Assembly: GCF_023656745.1 (NCBI RefSeq)
Contig: NZ_JAMOKO010000001.1
Location: forward strand, 124,001 to 188,000
Direction of reading: 5' to 3'
Source: Collinsella sp. BG-O-102
Lineage (GTDB): Bacteria > Actinomycetota > Coriobacteriia > Coriobacteriales > Coriobacteriaceae
DNA: 64,000 nucleotides
In this document: piece after piece, positions 49,173-59,213 of the stretch
Layout of the letters: the number at the start of each line of letters is the position of its first letter
Position numbering within the stretch: position 1 is the first letter of the stretch
Position numbers and translations under genes: made by a program
The notes under the pieces: model-generated
What the model was told of the DNA's origin: nothing
The model's database searches: none
The model's input: the letters and a program-made list of their open reading frames with translations, nothing else

Positions 49173-49399
49173 GCTTTTTGGGATCCATTTGTGCGGGGGA
49201 GTTGTGGAGTTGTGCAGGCAGACGAGGTTTTTCTGGAAATACGCTCCCGATGCGCGTATAGTACCGATTGTTTTGTCGGCTCCTGCTGCGTCGAGTCCAA
49301 ACCGCAAAATGCCATGAGCGGCGCGGATGCAGCCAGGAGGCACGAGGACAACCCATCGTGGCCACGCCCCGTGCTTAAAACCCCAAGAAGGAGTGAACA
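49173..49399 (+). promoter_or_regulatory. Leader of the downstream spc operon half
   Basis: About 230 bases before rplE. TATAGT at 49257-49262 could be a -10 box, but no good -35 is seen. Since rplX is terminated 46 kb upstream, a promoter for rplE to rplQ must lie about here. AAGGAG precedes the rplE ATG. Confidence 0.4.
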
Positions 49400-49957
49400 A
49401 TGGCAGAAGAGAAGTATGTGCCGCGTCTGAAGACCAAGTACAACAACGAGGTCAAGCAGCAGCTTCAGGACAAGTTCCAGTACGAGAACGTCATGATGAT
49501 CCCCAAGTTTGAGAAGATCGTCGTGAACATGGGTGTCGGCGAGGCCGCTACCGATTCCAAGGCCATCGACGGTGCCGTGCGCGACCTGCGCGCCATCACC
49601 GGCCAGCAGCCGATGATCACCCGTGCCCGCAAGTCCATCGCTACCTTCCGCCTGCGCGCTGGTATGCCGATCGGCTGCAAGGTTACCCTGCGTGGCGACC
49701 GTATGTGGGAGTTCTTCGATCGTCTGACCTCCGTCGCGATCCCCCGTATCCGCGACTTCCGCGGCATCTCCGCCAAGAGCTTCGACGGCCGTGGTAACTT
49801 CTCCATGGGCGTCACCGAGCAGCTCATCTTCCCCGAGATCGACTTCGACTCCGTCGATCACCAGCGCGGTATGGACATCACTTTCGTGACCACCGCCAAC
49901 ACCGATGAGGAGGCCAAGGCCCTTCTGGACGCCTTCGGTTTCCCGTTCAAGAAATAG
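49400..49957 (+). CDS. rplE: 50S ribosomal protein L5
   Basis: A 185-residue protein that binds 5S r[21 protein letters not shown] (about residues 36-53), [21 protein letters not shown] and the [20 protein letters not shown] end are diagnostic. In nearly all bacteria it follows rplX directly; here it starts a new block behind its own leader. Confidence 0.98.
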   Translation: MAEEKYVPRLKTKYNNEVKQQLQDKFQYENVMMIPKFEKIVVNMGVGEAATDSKAIDGAVRDLRAITGQQPMITRARKSIATFRLRAGMPIGCKVTLRGDRMWEFFDRLTSVAIPRIRDFRGISAKSFDGRGNFSMGVTEQLIFPEIDFDSVDHQRGMDITFVTTANTDEEAKALLDAFGFPFKK

Positions 49958-50036
49958 GTTCACCTGCCCTATAAGCGCCGTTCCCACAAGGGGGCGGCGC
50001 TTGGGGCGAACAATACTCTATGTGAGGAGGATATAA

Positions 50037-50222
50037 GTGGCTAAGACATCGATGATCGTCAAGTGCAATCGCAAGCAGAAGTTCTCTACTCGTGAGTACA
50101 CGCGCTGCCAGCGCTGCGGCCGTCCGCACTCTGTGTACCGCAAGTTCGGCCTGTGCCGTGTCTGCTTCCGCGAGCTTGCACTCAAGGGCGAGCTTCCCGG
50201 CGTTAAGAAGGCCAGCTGGTAA
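50037..50222 (+). CDS. rpsN: 30S ribosomal protein S14, zinc type
   Basis: A 61-residue short S14 with the zinc pattern [20 protein letters not shown]. It starts with GTG after GAGGAGG. The short zinc form is usual for actinobacteria and Firmicutes spc operons. Confidence 0.97.
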   Translation: MAKTSMIVKCNRKQKFSTREYTRCQRCGRPHSVYRKFGLCRVCFRELALKGELPGVKKASW

Positions 50223-50341
50223 GTCACTACCAGCGTTTCAAGCATCAGTTTGGAACAGGGAAAACGCGCTAAAAAGGCTTTGCCGTTAAGGGCGGCGAAG
50301 AACCAAGAGCACGTGTTCATCAAGAACGAAGGAGAATCTGT

Positions 50342-50740
50342 ATGAACCTTACAGACCCGATCGCAGATATGCTTACGCGCATCCGTAACGCTAACTCTGT
50401 GAACAAGGCCACGGTCTCCATGCCGAGCAGCAAGAAGCTCGTCGAGATCGCTCGTGTTCTGCACGAGGAGGGCTACATCGAGGGCTACGATGTCGAGGAC
50501 ACCGTTCCCCAGAAGACTCTGCACATCACGCTTAAGTATGGTCCCAAGAAGGCTAAGGTCATCAACGGCATCCGCCGCATTTCCAAGCCGGGCCTGCGTA
50601 AGTACACCGGCGTTGCCGACATGCCCCGCGTCCGCGGTGGCCTTGGTACCGCCATTATTTCCACCAGCCATGGCGTCATGACCGACCGCGATGCTCGCAA
50701 GCACAACGTCGGCGGCGAGATCATCGCTTACGTCTGGTAA
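50342..50740 (+). CDS. rpsH: 30S ribosomal protein S8
   Basis: A 132-residue protein needed for central-domain assembly of 16S rRNA and, in E. coli, the repressor of the spc operon. [18 protein letters not shown] at the start and the end [20 protein letters not shown] are typical. AAGGAGAAT precedes the ATG. In this genome it is encoded far from rplN and rplX. Confidence 0.98.
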   Translation: MNLTDPIADMLTRIRNANSVNKATVSMPSSKKLVEIARVLHEEGYIEGYDVEDTVPQKTLHITLKYGPKKAKVINGIRRISKPGLRKYTGVADMPRVRGGLGTAIISTSHGVMTDRDARKHNVGGEIIAYVW

Positions 50741-50773
50741 TTCGCTCGGTAGGTAGAAGGAAAGGAGATCACC

Positions 50774-51310
50774 GTGTCTCGTATCGGTAATAAGCCTGTC
50801 CAGATTCCCGCCGGAGTCGAAGTGGCAGTCAACGGCAACAACGTTGTCGTCAAGGGCCCCAAGGGCCAGCTCGAGCTCGATGTCTTTGAGAAGCTCGCTA
50901 TCAACGTCGAGGACAATGTCCTCACCGTTTCCCGTCCCGACGACGAGCGTGAGACCCGTGCCCGCCACGGCCTCACCCGCGCCCTCATCCACAACATGGT
51001 TGTTGGCGTTTCCGAGGGCTTCGAGAAGAAGCTCGAGCTCGCCGGCGTCGGTTACCGCGTGCAGCAGAAGGGCAAGAACCTCGAGTTCTCTCTGGGCTTC
51101 TCGCACCCCGTGATCGTCGAGGCTCCCGAGGGCATCACCTTCGAGGTTCCCGACAACACCCACGTGAACGTCAAGGGTATCAACAAGCAGCAGGTCGGTC
51201 AGATCGCCGCTGAGATCCGCGGCCATCGTCCTCCCGAGCCTTACAAGGGCAAGGGTATCCACTACGTTGGCGAGCACATCCGCCGCAAGCTGGGTAAGGC
51301 CGCCAAGTAG
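50774..51310 (+). CDS. rplF: 50S ribosomal protein L6
   Basis: A 178-residue protein near the factor-binding site. [16 protein letters not shown] at the start and [20 protein letters not shown] near 155 are diagnostic. The start is GTG after AAGGAGATCACC. Confidence 0.98.
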   Translation: MSRIGNKPVQIPAGVEVAVNGNNVVVKGPKGQLELDVFEKLAINVEDNVLTVSRPDDERETRARHGLTRALIHNMVVGVSEGFEKKLELAGVGYRVQQKGKNLEFSLGFSHPVIVEAPEGITFEVPDNTHVNVKGINKQQVGQIAAEIRGHRPPEPYKGKGIHYVGEHIRRKLGKAAK

Positions 51311-51385
51311 TCGTAACCGACTCACTCGCATAAGACCAGCACCCCGTCAGGTGCTGGCAAGATCAACCTTTTTAGGAGTTTACGT

Positions 51386-51754
51386 ATGAACAAGCATAAG
51401 GCGAAGCTGGAAGGCCTCAAGCGTCGTCAGCGTCGTGTTCGCGGCAAGGTCTCGGGTACCTCCGAGCGTCCGCGTCTTCGCGTGACCCGTACTAACGCCA
51501 ACATCTATGCCCAGATCATCGACGACAGCAAGGGCTCCAGCCTGACGCTCGTCTCTGCCTCGACCCTCGAGGCCGAGTTCAAGGGCACCCACACCTCGAA
51601 CAAGGAGGCTGCGGAGAAGGTCGGTCAGCTCGTTGGCAAGCGCGCCATCGAGGCCGGCATCACCAAGGTCGCCTTCGATCGCGGTGGCCGTATCTACCAT
51701 GGCCGCGTCAAGGCCCTCGCCGACGGTGCTCGTGCCGCCGGTCTCGAGTTCTAG
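51386..51754 (+). CDS. rplR: 50S ribosomal protein L18
   Basis: A 122-residue 5S rRNA-binding protein. The basic N terminus, [18 protein letters not shown] and the C-terminal [20 protein letters not shown] are conserved. A 75-base gap before it has a CACC-rich GCACCC/GGTGCT hairpin. Confidence 0.98.
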   Translation: MNKHKAKLEGLKRRQRRVRGKVSGTSERPRLRVTRTNANIYAQIIDDSKGSSLTLVSASTLEAEFKGTHTSNKEAAEKVGQLVGKRAIEAGITKVAFDRGGRIYHGRVKALADGARAAGLEF

Positions 51755-51768
51755 GAGGTATGTAGCAC

Positions 51769-52293
51769 ATGGCTCGTAATCAGAAGCAGCAGCGCGAGGC
51801 CTCCGAGTTCGAGGAGCGCGTCGTTTACATCAACCGCGTGTCGAAGACCGTCAAGGGTGGTCGTCGCATGAGCCTCGTCGCTCTCGTCGTCGTTGGCGAC
51901 GGCAAGGGCAACGTCGGCGTTGGCATGGGCAAGTCCGCTGAGGTGCCCATGGCCATCTCCAAGGCATCTCTCGATGCCAAGAAGAACATGTTCCACGTGC
52001 CGGTGACCGAGCAGGGCACCATCCCGCACGAGGTTCTCGGCCACTTTGGTGCCGGCCGCATCATCATCAAGCCCGCTGTCGAGGGTACCGGCGTTATCGC
52101 CGGCGGCGCTGTGCGTCCCCTCTTTGAGCTTGCTGGCATCAAGAACGTCCTGTCCAAGTCCCTCGGTACCGACAACGGCCTCAACATCATCAAGGCTGCC
52201 GTCGAGGGCCTCAAGGAGCTCTCCAGCCCTGAGGACGTCGCGGCTCGCCGTGGCCTGACGGTCTCCGAGATGTTCGTCGGTAAGGAGAACTAA
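51769..52293 (+). CDS. rpsE: 30S ribosomal protein S5
   Basis: A 174-residue protein at the decoding centre. [20 protein letters not shown] (residues about 14-33) is the double-stranded RNA-binding part and [19 protein letters not shown] follows. AGGAGG precedes the ATG. Confidence 0.98.
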   Translation: MARNQKQQREASEFEERVVYINRVSKTVKGGRRMSLVALVVVGDGKGNVGVGMGKSAEVPMAISKASLDAKKNMFHVPVTEQGTIPHEVLGHFGAGRIIIKPAVEGTGVIAGGAVRPLFELAGIKNVLSKSLGTDNGLNIIKAAVEGLKELSSPEDVAARRGLTVSEMFVGKEN

Positions 52294-52295
52294 GC

Positions 52296-52478
52296 ATGGC
52301 TGACACCATCAAGATCAAGCAGGTCCGCAGCACCAACGGTTGCAAGCAGGACCAGGTCCGTACTGTCCGTGCCCTCGGTCTCCACAGGATCCGCGAGGTT
52401 CGCGAGATTGCTGACAACGAGTCCGTCCGCGGCATGATCTTCAAGGTCAAGCACCTTGTCGAGATTGTAGAGGAGTAG
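52296..52478 (+). CDS. rpmD: 50S ribosomal protein L30
   Basis: A 60-residue protein; IKIKQVRSTNGCKQDQVRTV and LGLHRIREVREIADN show the family. It starts 2 bases after the rpsE stop, so translation is coupled. Confidence 0.97.
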   Translation: MADTIKIKQVRSTNGCKQDQVRTVRALGLHRIREVREIADNESVRGMIFKVKHLVEIVEE

Positions 52479-52481
52479 CAA

Positions 52482-52931
52482 ATGCAGCTTCACGATCTTA
52501 CTCCCGCGCCCGGTTCCACCAAGAACCGCAAGCGCGTCGGCCGTGGCAATTCTTCGGGTCACGGCACCACTTCTGGCCGCGGTCAGAAGGGCCAGGGTTC
52601 CCGCTCTGGCGGCACCAAGGGTGCCGGCTTCGAGGGTGGCCAGACTCCGCTGGCTATGCGCCTGCCCAAGCTTCCGGGCTTCCGTAACCCCCGTCGTATC
52701 GAGTACACCGCTGTTAACGTTGAGCGTCTCGAGCGTAAGTTCGAGGACGGCGCTGTGATCGACGGTGCCGCTCTTAAGGCCGCTCGCATCACCAAGAGCG
52801 AGTTCGAGCCCGTCAAGGTGCTCGGCAATGGTGAGCTCACCAAGAAGTTCACGGTCAAGGTCGACAAGGTCAGCGCTTCTGCGCAGGCCAAGATCGAGGC
52901 CGCCGGCGGAAAGGTCGAGCTGCCGTGCTAA
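52482..52931 (+). CDS. rplO: 50S ribosomal protein L15
   Basis: A 149-residue late-assembly protein. [20 protein letters not shown], then [20 protein letters not shown] and [18 protein letters not shown] are typical. The stop overlaps the secY GTG start by 7 bases. Confidence 0.98.
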   Translation: MQLHDLTPAPGSTKNRKRVGRGNSSGHGTTSGRGQKGQGSRSGGTKGAGFEGGQTPLAMRLPKLPGFRNPRRIEYTAVNVERLERKFEDGAVIDGAALKAARITKSEFEPVKVLGNGELTKKFTVKVDKVSASAQAKIEAAGGKVELPC

Positions 52932-54211
52932 ATGGTCTTAAGAATGCTTTCCGCATCAAAGAATTGCGCGAAAAGATTCTTTTTACCATAGCTATGCTCG
53001 TCGTGTACCGCATTGGTGCGCACGTTCCTGTGCCCGGCATTCCCTTCCAGGGGATGCTGGGCCTTTTCTCGACCGATAACAATTCGGTCGCCGCAGGTGC
53101 TATGGCCCTCCTGAATCTTTTCTCTGGCGGCGCGTTGAGCTATGTGTCGGTGTTTTCGCTGGGCATCATGCCTTACATCACCAGCTCGATCATCCTCCAG
53201 ATGCTCCAGGCCGTTGTGCCTTCCCTGCATGAGCTTGCCCGCGAGGGCGAGGTCGGTCAGACCAAGATTACGCAGTATTCGCGTTACCTCACCCTTGCTC
53301 TGGCAATCCTCAACTCCGTGGGTTACCTCTTCCTCTTTAAGAGCTTCGGCATCAGCTTCAATGGCGCCGGCGCTCCCGAGATCATCTTCGACCTCATGAT
53401 CGTCGGCACGCTCACTGCGGGCGCCATGCTGATCATGTGGATTGGTGAGCTCATCACCCAGCGCGGTATCGGCAATGGCATGTCGCTGATCATCTTTGCG
53501 AACATCATGGCCGGTCTGCCGCAGGCGATCTTCTCCAGCACCGAGGGCAATGCCGGTGGCATCATCACCATGGTGATCATCTGCGCCATCATCCTGCTGG
53601 TTATCCCGCTGATTGTTTTCCTTGAGCGCGGCCAGCGCCGCATCCCGGTCTCCTACGCTAAGCGCGTCGTGGGCCGTCGCATGATGGGTGGTCAGACCAC
53701 CTACCTGCCCATCAAGGTCAACACCGCGGGTGTCGTGCCAATCATCTTCGCTTCGGCGCTGCTGTACTTCCCGGCTCAGATTGCCGTGTTCTTCCCCGGC
53801 ATCGGCTGGATTCAGGCAGTTGCCTCTGCGCTTTCGCGCGGCTGGCTCAACTGGGTGCTTAACGTTGTCCTCATCGTGTTTTTCGCGTACTTCTACACCT
53901 CCATGGTGTTCAACCCCGATGACACGGCCGACAACCTTAAGAAGCAGGGCGGCTTTATTCCGGGCGTGCGTCCGGGTAGGGCTACCGCGGCCTACATCAA
54001 GAACGCGCTCAACAAGATTACGCTTCCCAGCGCTGTCTTTTTGGCGCTCATCGCCATCGTGCCTTCGATCATCTTCTCCTTTACGGGTAACCAGCTGATC
54101 CAGGCATTTGGCGGCACGTCCATCCTCATCATGGTCGGCGTCGTGCTCGACACGGTCGATAAGCTCGAAGGCCAGATCAAGATGTATGATTACGATGGAT
54201 TCTTTAAATAG
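52925..54211 (+). CDS. secY: Preprotein translocase subunit SecY
   Basis: A 428-residue channel of the Sec translocon with ten membrane segments. [20 protein letters not shown] opens the first segment; [15 protein letters not shown] is the plug region and [15 protein letters not shown] and [18 protein letters not shown] are conserved cytosolic loops. The GTG start inside the end of rplO gives the expected N terminus. Confidence 0.97.
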   Translation: MLNGLKNAFRIKELREKILFTIAMLVVYRIGAHVPVPGIPFQGMLGLFSTDNNSVAAGAMALLNLFSGGALSYVSVFSLGIMPYITSSIILQMLQAVVPSLHELAREGEVGQTKITQYSRYLTLALAILNSVGYLFLFKSFGISFNGAGAPEIIFDLMIVGTLTAGAMLIMWIGELITQRGIGNGMSLIIFANIMAGLPQAIFSSTEGNAGGIITMVIICAIILLVIPLIVFLERGQRRIPVSYAKRVVGRRMMGGQTTYLPIKVNTAGVVPIIFASALLYFPAQIAVFFPGIGWIQAVASALSRGWLNWVLNVVLIVFFAYFYTSMVFNPDDTADNLKKQGGFIPGVRPGRATAAYIKNALNKITLPSAVFLALIAIVPSIIFSFTGNQLIQAFGGTSILIMVGVVLDTVDKLEGQIKMYDYDGFFK

Positions 54212-54229
54212 GCTAGAGGAGGATTGCTC

Positions 54230-54856
54230 ATGAACCTCGTATTGCTCGGAGCTCCGGGTGCCGGTAAGGGCACTGTCGCACAGGAGCTCGTCGCCGAGTT
54301 CGGCGTCGCTCACATTTCCACGGGCGACCTGCTGCGTGCTGCCGTCAAGGGTGGCACCGAGCTTGGTATTCAGGCTAAGAAGTACATGGACGCCGGCGAG
54401 CTCGTTCCCGACCAGCTCGTGATTGACCTTGTCAAGGAGCGCCTTGCCGCCGATGACGCCCAGCAAGGTTTCATTCTCGATGGCTTCCCGCGCAACACCG
54501 CCCAGGCTGTGACGCTCGATTCCGAGCTCTCCGCCATGGGTCGCGAGATCGACTGCGCCCTTCTGGTCGACGTGGCCCCCGAGGTCATCATCGACCGTCT
54601 GTCTTCGCGCCGCACCTGCCGCGCCTGCGGTTACACCGGCACCGCTGCCGATGCTACCTGCCCCAAGTGTGGTGGCGAGATGTATCAGCGCGACGACGAC
54701 AAGCCCGAGACCATCAAGAACCGTCTCGACGTCTACGAGAAGTCCACGAGCCCGCTCGTCGACTACTATCGTGGCCAGGGTCTGCTCAAGTCGGTCAACG
54801 GTGACCAGGCTCGCGAGACCGTGTACGGGGATGTCAAAGAGGCTCTCGGTCTATGA
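54230..54856 (+). CDS. adk: Adenylate kinase
   Basis: 208 residues from the ATG at 54230, placed after GGAGGA. It interconverts ATP plus AMP and two ADP. The P-loop is LLGAPGAGKGT (residues 4-14); GFPRNTAQA is the AMP site; the lid has a zinc set CRACGYTG and CPKCGG. Its stop overlaps the map start (ATGA). Confidence 0.97.
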   Translation: MNLVLLGAPGAGKGTVAQELVAEFGVAHISTGDLLRAAVKGGTELGIQAKKYMDAGELVPDQLVIDLVKERLAADDAQQGFILDGFPRNTAQAVTLDSELSAMGREIDCALLVDVAPEVIIDRLSSRRTCRACGYTGTAADATCPKCGGEMYQRDDDKPETIKNRLDVYEKSTSPLVDYYRGQGLLKSVNGDQARETVYGDVKEALGL

Positions 54857-55641
54857 TCAAGATTAAGTCTGCAACGCAAATCGAGCAGATGAAGAAGGCA
54901 GGAGCGCTATCTAAGATGGCGCTCCGCCACGTTGGAGCCATGGTTCGCCCTGGTGTTTCGACCTTTGAGCTTGATCAGCTTGCGGAGCAGATTATCCGCA
55001 TGCATGGTGGCACCCCGGCCTTTAAGGGTTACGGCGGGTTCCCCGGTACCATTTGTGCATCGATTAACGATGCCGTGGTGCACGGTATTCCCAATCCCGA
55101 CATGATTCTGCGCGATGGCGATATCATCTCCATCGATACGGGTGCCGTTGTCGACGGTTGGGTCGGCGATAACGCTTGGACGTTTTTCGTCGGTACCCCC
55201 ACGCCCGAGGCTAAGGCCCTGTGCGAGGTTACGCGCGATTGCCTTAAGGCTGCCATCGAGCAGGCTGTTCCCGGTAACCATATTGGGGACATTGGTTATG
55301 CCGTCCAGTCCCTCGCCGAGTCTCACGGCTATGGCGTGCTTCGCGATTATGTGGGGCACGGAATTGGCCATGTGATGCACGAGGACCCCAACGTTCCGAA
55401 TTATGGAAAGAAGGGGAGGGGCGTTCGCCTCCAGGCCGGCATGGTCATTGCCATCGAGCCGATGGTTACGATGGGATCCAATCATGTGAGCACGGGCTCC
55501 GATGGTTGGATTGTCACGACCAACGACCACCTGCCCGCCGCGCACTACGAGAACACCGTCGCCATCACCGATGACGGTCCGGTGATTCTTACCACCGATG
55601 CGCAAGGATCCTGGTGTTCGCTCCAGGGCGGAGAAATGTAA
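54853..55641 (+). CDS. map: Type I methionine aminopeptidase
   Basis: A 262-residue enzyme that removes initiator Met. Metal ligands are seen in ISIDTGAVVDGWVGDNAW (two Asp), GHGIGHVMHEDP (His), MVIAIEPMV (Glu) and the final ENTVAIT (Glu). Coupled to adk by a 4-base overlap. Confidence 0.97.
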   Translation: MIKIKSATQIEQMKKAGALSKMALRHVGAMVRPGVSTFELDQLAEQIIRMHGGTPAFKGYGGFPGTICASINDAVVHGIPNPDMILRDGDIISIDTGAVVDGWVGDNAWTFFVGTPTPEAKALCEVTRDCLKAAIEQAVPGNHIGDIGYAVQSLAESHGYGVLRDYVGHGIGHVMHEDPNVPNYGKKGRGVRLQAGMVIAIEPMVTMGSNHVSTGSDGWIVTTNDHLPAAHYENTVAITDDGPVILTTDAQGSWCSLQGGEM

Positions 55642-55677
55642 CAAGTTCCACGTAGTTGTGGAGCCATTACGAAGTTA

Positions 55678-55706
55678 TTACGATGCGTGCATACGTGTTG
55701 TAGAAT
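55678..55706 (+). promoter_or_regulatory. Candidate promoter of infA
   Basis: TTACGA, 17 bases, then TAGAAT. The -10 is good and the -35 weak. It lies 40 bases before the infA start in the 104-base gap after map. Confidence 0.4.
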
Positions 55707-55745
55707 ACTCAATCGCTGTCGTTTTCTAGAGAAAGATGATTGCTT

Positions 55746-55964
55746 GTGAAGAAGGAAGACGCAATTGAGCTCGAGGGTACGGTAAAGGAACCGCTGCCCA
55801 ACGCCATGTTTAAGGTCGAGCTCGAGAACGGTCATTCGGTTCTGTGCAACATTTCTGGCAAGATCCGAATGAATTACATCCGCATTCTCCCCGGTGACAG
55901 GGTTGTCGTGGAGCTTTCCCCGTACGACCTGACCCGCGGTCGCATCACCTATCGCTATAAATAG
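55746..55964 (+). CDS. infA: Translation initiation factor IF-1
   Basis: 72 residues from the GTG at 55746, the normal length. [20 protein letters not shown] and [20 protein letters not shown] are typical OB-fold IF-1. An in-frame TTG two codons upstream is possible but gives an atypical start. Confidence 0.96.
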   Translation: MKKEDAIELEGTVKEPLPNAMFKVELENGHSVLCNISGKIRMNYIRILPGDRVVVELSPYDLTRGRITYRYK

Positions 55965-56111
55965 CGACACGCATACACGCTCTTTTCCGACTGCAGGCTT
56001 AGCTCAACCTACGGTCGGTTTGCGTGTGAAGACCAGCCATAGTTTTAAACGCCTGCGGCTGGGCGAGTAGATAGTAGGGAAGTAGTTTGAGCGCTACCGA
56101 AAGGAAGAACG

Positions 56112-56225
56112 ATGAAGGTACGTCCTTCGGTCAAGAAGATGTGCGATAAGTGCAAAATCATTAGGCGCCATGGCAAGGTCCTCGTCATTTGCGAGAACCC
56201 CCGTCATAAGCAGCGTCAGGGTTAA
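56112..56225 (+). CDS. rpmJ: 50S ribosomal protein L36
   Basis: A 37-residue protein: [20 protein letters not shown], then [17 protein letters not shown]. The zinc set is CxxC...C...H. AAAGGAAG precedes the ATG. The 147-base gap before it holds a stem CCGACT/AGTCGG-like leader inside CACGCA/TGCGTG. Confidence 0.97.
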   Translation: MKVRPSVKKMCDKCKIIRRHGKVLVICENPRHKQRQG

Positions 56226-56239
56226 GAGAGGAGACTACG

Positions 56240-56614
56240 TTGGCCCGTATTAATGGTGTCGACCTCCCGCGTGAGAAGCGCGTTGAGATCGGTCTGACCT
56301 ACATTTACGGCATCGGCCGCACCACTGCGACGAAGATTTGCGTCGAGTGCAACGTTAACGTGGATACGCGCGTTAAGGACCTCACCGAGGATGAGGTTAA
56401 CGCCATCCGCGATTATATCGATAAGAATCAGATCATGGTTGAGGGCGACCTCCGCCGTGAGCGCAACCAGAACGTCAAGCGCCTCATGGACATCGGCTGC
56501 AACCGCGGCCTTCGTCACCGCAAGGGCCTCCCGGTCCGCGGCCAGCGCACCCACACTAACGCTCGTACCCGCAAGGGCCCGAAGCGTCAGATCGGTGCTA
56601 AGAAGAAGAAATAA
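56240..56614 (+). CDS. rpsM: 30S ribosomal protein S13
   Basis: A 124-residue protein contacting S19 and the P-site t[23 protein letters not shown] and [20 protein letters not shown] are diagnostic. It starts with TTG after AGAGGAG, an uncommon start in this operon. Confidence 0.97.
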   Translation: MARINGVDLPREKRVEIGLTYIYGIGRTTATKICVECNVNVDTRVKDLTEDEVNAIRDYIDKNQIMVEGDLRRERNQNVKRLMDIGCNRGLRHRKGLPVRGQRTHTNARTRKGPKRQIGAKKKK

Positions 56615-56628
56615 GGAGCGCTAGATAG

Positions 56629-57033
56629 ATGGCTACTGCTAAGAAGAACGTTCGCGCTGCCCGTCTGAAGCGCGCGGACCGTAAGAACATTTCCGTGGGC
56701 CAGGCTCACATTCGTTCTACGTTCAACAACACGATCGTTTCGATCACCGATCCCCAGGGCAACGTCATTTCCTGGAAGTCGGCTGGCCAGGTGGGCTTCA
56801 AGGGCTCCCGTAAGTCCACGCCGTTCGCTGCCCAGATGGCTGCCGAGGCTGCTGCCAAGCAGGCCATGGAGCACGGTATGAAGAAGGTTTCCGTCTTCGT
56901 CAAGGGCCCCGGCTCCGGTCGTGAGACCGCCATCCGCTCCCTCCAGGCTGCTGGCCTCGAGGTCTCGAGCATCCAGGACAAGACCCCCATTCCGCACAAC
57001 GGCTGCCGCCCCAAGAAGCGTCGCCGCGTGTAA
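56629..57033 (+). CDS. rpsK: 30S ribosomal protein S11
   Basis: A 134-residue platform protein. [20 protein letters not shown] and the end [18 protein letters not shown] are the family marks. AAGGAGCG precedes it. Confidence 0.98.
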   Translation: MATAKKNVRAARLKRADRKNISVGQAHIRSTFNNTIVSITDPQGNVISWKSAGQVGFKGSRKSTPFAAQMAAEAAAKQAMEHGMKKVSVFVKGPGSGRETAIRSLQAAGLEVSSIQDKTPIPHNGCRPKKRRRV

Positions 57034-57052
57034 CTGAAAGGATCGTATCAAT

Positions 57053-57649
57053 ATGGCAATCGACAGGACTCCTGTTCTTAAGCGCTGCCGTCAGCTCGGG
57101 ATCGATCCCGCTGAGCTCGGTTACAGCAGCAAGAAGGAATCTATCCGTCAGCCCAAGCGCCGTCGCAAGGAATCTGAGTACGGCATGCAGCTGCGTGAGA
57201 AGCAGAAGGTCAAGTTTATCTATGGCGTTCTGGAGAAGCAGTTCCACGGCTACTTCAACAAGGCCCGTAAGATGAACGGCGTCACCGGTGAGAACCTCAT
57301 GATCATCCTTGAGTCTCGCCTCGACAACGTCGTCTTCCGTCTTGGCTTTGCCCGCACCCGCAAAGAGGCTCGTCAGTCCGTCCGTCACGGTCACTTCACC
57401 GTGAACGGCAAGCGCGTGGACATTCCGTCCTACCGCGTCAAGGCCGGCGACGTCGTCGCTGTCGGCGAGAAGTTCCGTGACCTCCTCCCCATCAAGGAGG
57501 CCCTGATTTCCTCCGAGCGCTTTGAGGTCCCTGGCTGGCTCGAGGTCGATATCGAGAAGCTGTCTGGTAACGTGCTCGCTCTGCCGACGCGTGAGCAGAT
57601 CAGCGGTGATATCAACGAGCAGCTCATCGTCGAGCTCTACTCTAAGTAG
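57053..57649 (+). CDS. rpsD: 30S ribosomal protein S4
   Basis: A 198-residue primary 16S-binding protein; the S4 domain is RLDNVVFRLGFARTRKEARQ (near 87). No zinc knuckle cysteines are seen. In E. coli it represses the alpha operon. Confidence 0.97.
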   Translation: MAIDRTPVLKRCRQLGIDPAELGYSSKKESIRQPKRRRKESEYGMQLREKQKVKFIYGVLEKQFHGYFNKARKMNGVTGENLMIILESRLDNVVFRLGFARTRKEARQSVRHGHFTVNGKRVDIPSYRVKAGDVVAVGEKFRDLLPIKEALISSERFEVPGWLEVDIEKLSGNVLALPTREQISGDINEQLIVELYSK

Positions 57650-57681
57650 TCCATCCGGGCTGCTGAGGCTGGAGGTAATAC

Positions 57682-58623
57682 ATGTCAGAATTCATTAGGC
57701 CTCAGGTTCAGGTCGAAGAGATCAACGAGACCTCTGCTCGTGTCTCCGTCGAGCCGCTCGAGCGTGGCTACGGCGATACGCTGGGTAACTCGCTTCGTCG
57801 TGTTCTTCTGTCCTCGCTCGAGGGTGCCGCCGTCGAGGCCATTCAGATCGATGGTGCGCAGCACGAGTTCATGACCATCCCTAACATGGTCGAGGATGTC
57901 ACCGACATCGTCCTGAATGTCAAGGGTCTTGTCTTCAGGGCTCTCGGCACGACCGACGAGGCAACCGCCACCATCTCGGTTGACGGCCCTTGCGAGGTCA
58001 CCGGTGCGGACTTCTTTATTCCGTCCGAGTTTGAGCTGGTCAACCCCGAGCAGCACATTGCTACGCTCACTGAGGGCGGCCATCTCACCATGAGCATGCG
58101 CATCGGCTATGGCCGCGGCTATGTTTCTGGCGAGGCCAACAAGCGCGACAACGATCCCATCGGTGTGATCCACGTCGACTCGCTGTACTCGCCGGTTTCC
58201 CGTTGCGCCAAGCTCGTTGAGGCTTGCCGTGTCGGTCAGCACACCGACTACGACCGCCTTGTCCTCGAGATCGAGACCAACGGCTCCATCGCCCCTCGCG
58301 ACGCCGTGGTCCAGGCTGCCAATATCATCAACCAGCATATGGCCGCCTTTATGAACCTTGCCGAGACCCCCGAGGTCGAGGAGGAGGCTTCGATCTTCGC
58401 TCCCGAGGTCACCAACGACAACGCCGAGCTGGACAAGCAGATCGAGGATCTGGACCTTTCCGTCCGTTCCTACAACTGCCTTAAGCGCGCCAGCATTCAC
58501 TCGGTCCGTCAGCTCGTTGAGTTCTCGGAGAACGATCTGCTCAACATCCGTAACTTCGGTGTTAAGTCGATCGAGGAAGTGAAGGACAAGCTTGAGTCCA
58601 TGGGCCTGAGCCTGAAGGCTTAA
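57682..58623 (+). CDS. rpoA: RNA polymerase subunit alpha
   Basis: A 313-residue subunit. The assembly domain has EPLERGYGDTLGNSLRRVLL (near 25); the C-terminal promoter-binding domain has CLKRASIHSVRQLVEFSEND and NFGVKSIEEVKDKL. The linker is acidic. GGAGGT precedes the ATG. Confidence 0.98.
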   Translation: MSEFIRPQVQVEEINETSARVSVEPLERGYGDTLGNSLRRVLLSSLEGAAVEAIQIDGAQHEFMTIPNMVEDVTDIVLNVKGLVFRALGTTDEATATISVDGPCEVTGADFFIPSEFELVNPEQHIATLTEGGHLTMSMRIGYGRGYVSGEANKRDNDPIGVIHVDSLYSPVSRCAKLVEACRVGQHTDYDRLVLEIETNGSIAPRDAVVQAANIINQHMAAFMNLAETPEVEEEASIFAPEVTNDNAELDKQIEDLDLSVRSYNCLKRASIHSVRQLVEFSENDLLNIRNFGVKSIEEVKDKLESMGLSLKA

Positions 58624-58653
58624 TGCTTCGCATATTTGAGGAGAAACTAGACC

Positions 58654-59121
58654 ATGCGTCACAACGTTAAGAAGGGCCTGAAGCTCGGCACCGATGCGAG
58701 CCACACCAAGGCCATGAAGAAGAGCCTTGCTAAGGCCCTCTTCGAGAACGACCGCATCAAGACCACCGAGACCCGCGCTAAGGCGCTGCGTTCGGTCGTC
58801 GATCCGATCATCACCTGGGCCAAGAAGGGCGACCTGCACTCTCGTCGTCTGGCTATCGCCAAGCTCGGCGATAAGCAGCTCGTTGCCGAGATCTTCGACA
58901 AGGCTGCTCAGGGCATGTGGCAGGACCGCAACGGCGGTTACACCCGCATCATGAAGCTCGGTAACCGCAAGGGCGACAACGCTCCGATCGTTATCATGGA
59001 GCTCGTCACCGAGCCTTGCACGCCCAAGGCCAAGAAGGCTGCTCCGGCCCCCAAGAAGGCCGCTGCTCCCAAGAAGGTCGAGGCTGTCGAGGAGGCTCCT
59101 GCTGAGGAGACTGCTGAGTAG
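58654..59121 (+). CDS. rplQ: 50S ribosomal protein L17
   Basis: A 155-residue protein; RHNVKKGLKLGTDASHTKAM and RIKTTETRAKALRSVVD are typical. An Ala/Lys/Glu-rich tail of about 35 residues extends beyond the common 116-127-residue core. It is last in the alpha operon and is followed by a terminator. Confidence 0.97.
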   Translation: MRHNVKKGLKLGTDASHTKAMKKSLAKALFENDRIKTTETRAKALRSVVDPIITWAKKGDLHSRRLAIAKLGDKQLVAEIFDKAAQGMWQDRNGGYTRIMKLGNRKGDNAPIVIMELVTEPCTPKAKKAAPAPKKAAAPKKVEAVEEAPAEETAE

Positions 59122-59147
59122 ACATTCCGTCTGCATAGGCTATATTC

Positions 59148-59178
59148 GAGGGGTACGTTCGCGTACCCCTCTTTTTTT
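59148..59178 (+). terminator. Rho-independent terminator after rplQ
   Basis: Stem GAGGGGTACG/CGTACCCCTC with TTCG loop and seven T. It closes the ribosomal protein block. Confidence 0.92.
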
Positions 59179-59213
59179 GTCGCAATACCGTTGCTTGTTT
59201 GTAGGGAGCGCCC

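Noticed and set aside
3080-49399. Prophage, integrative element or insertion sequence as the cause of the operon split
   Set aside because: No integrase at the edges, transposase, phage structural or conjugation gene was found, and no tRNA or direct repeat marks the borders.
49113-49430. Small protein gene just before rplE
   Set aside because: The frame is made of the hairpin repeat plus the rplE leader and overlaps the well-supported rplE start.
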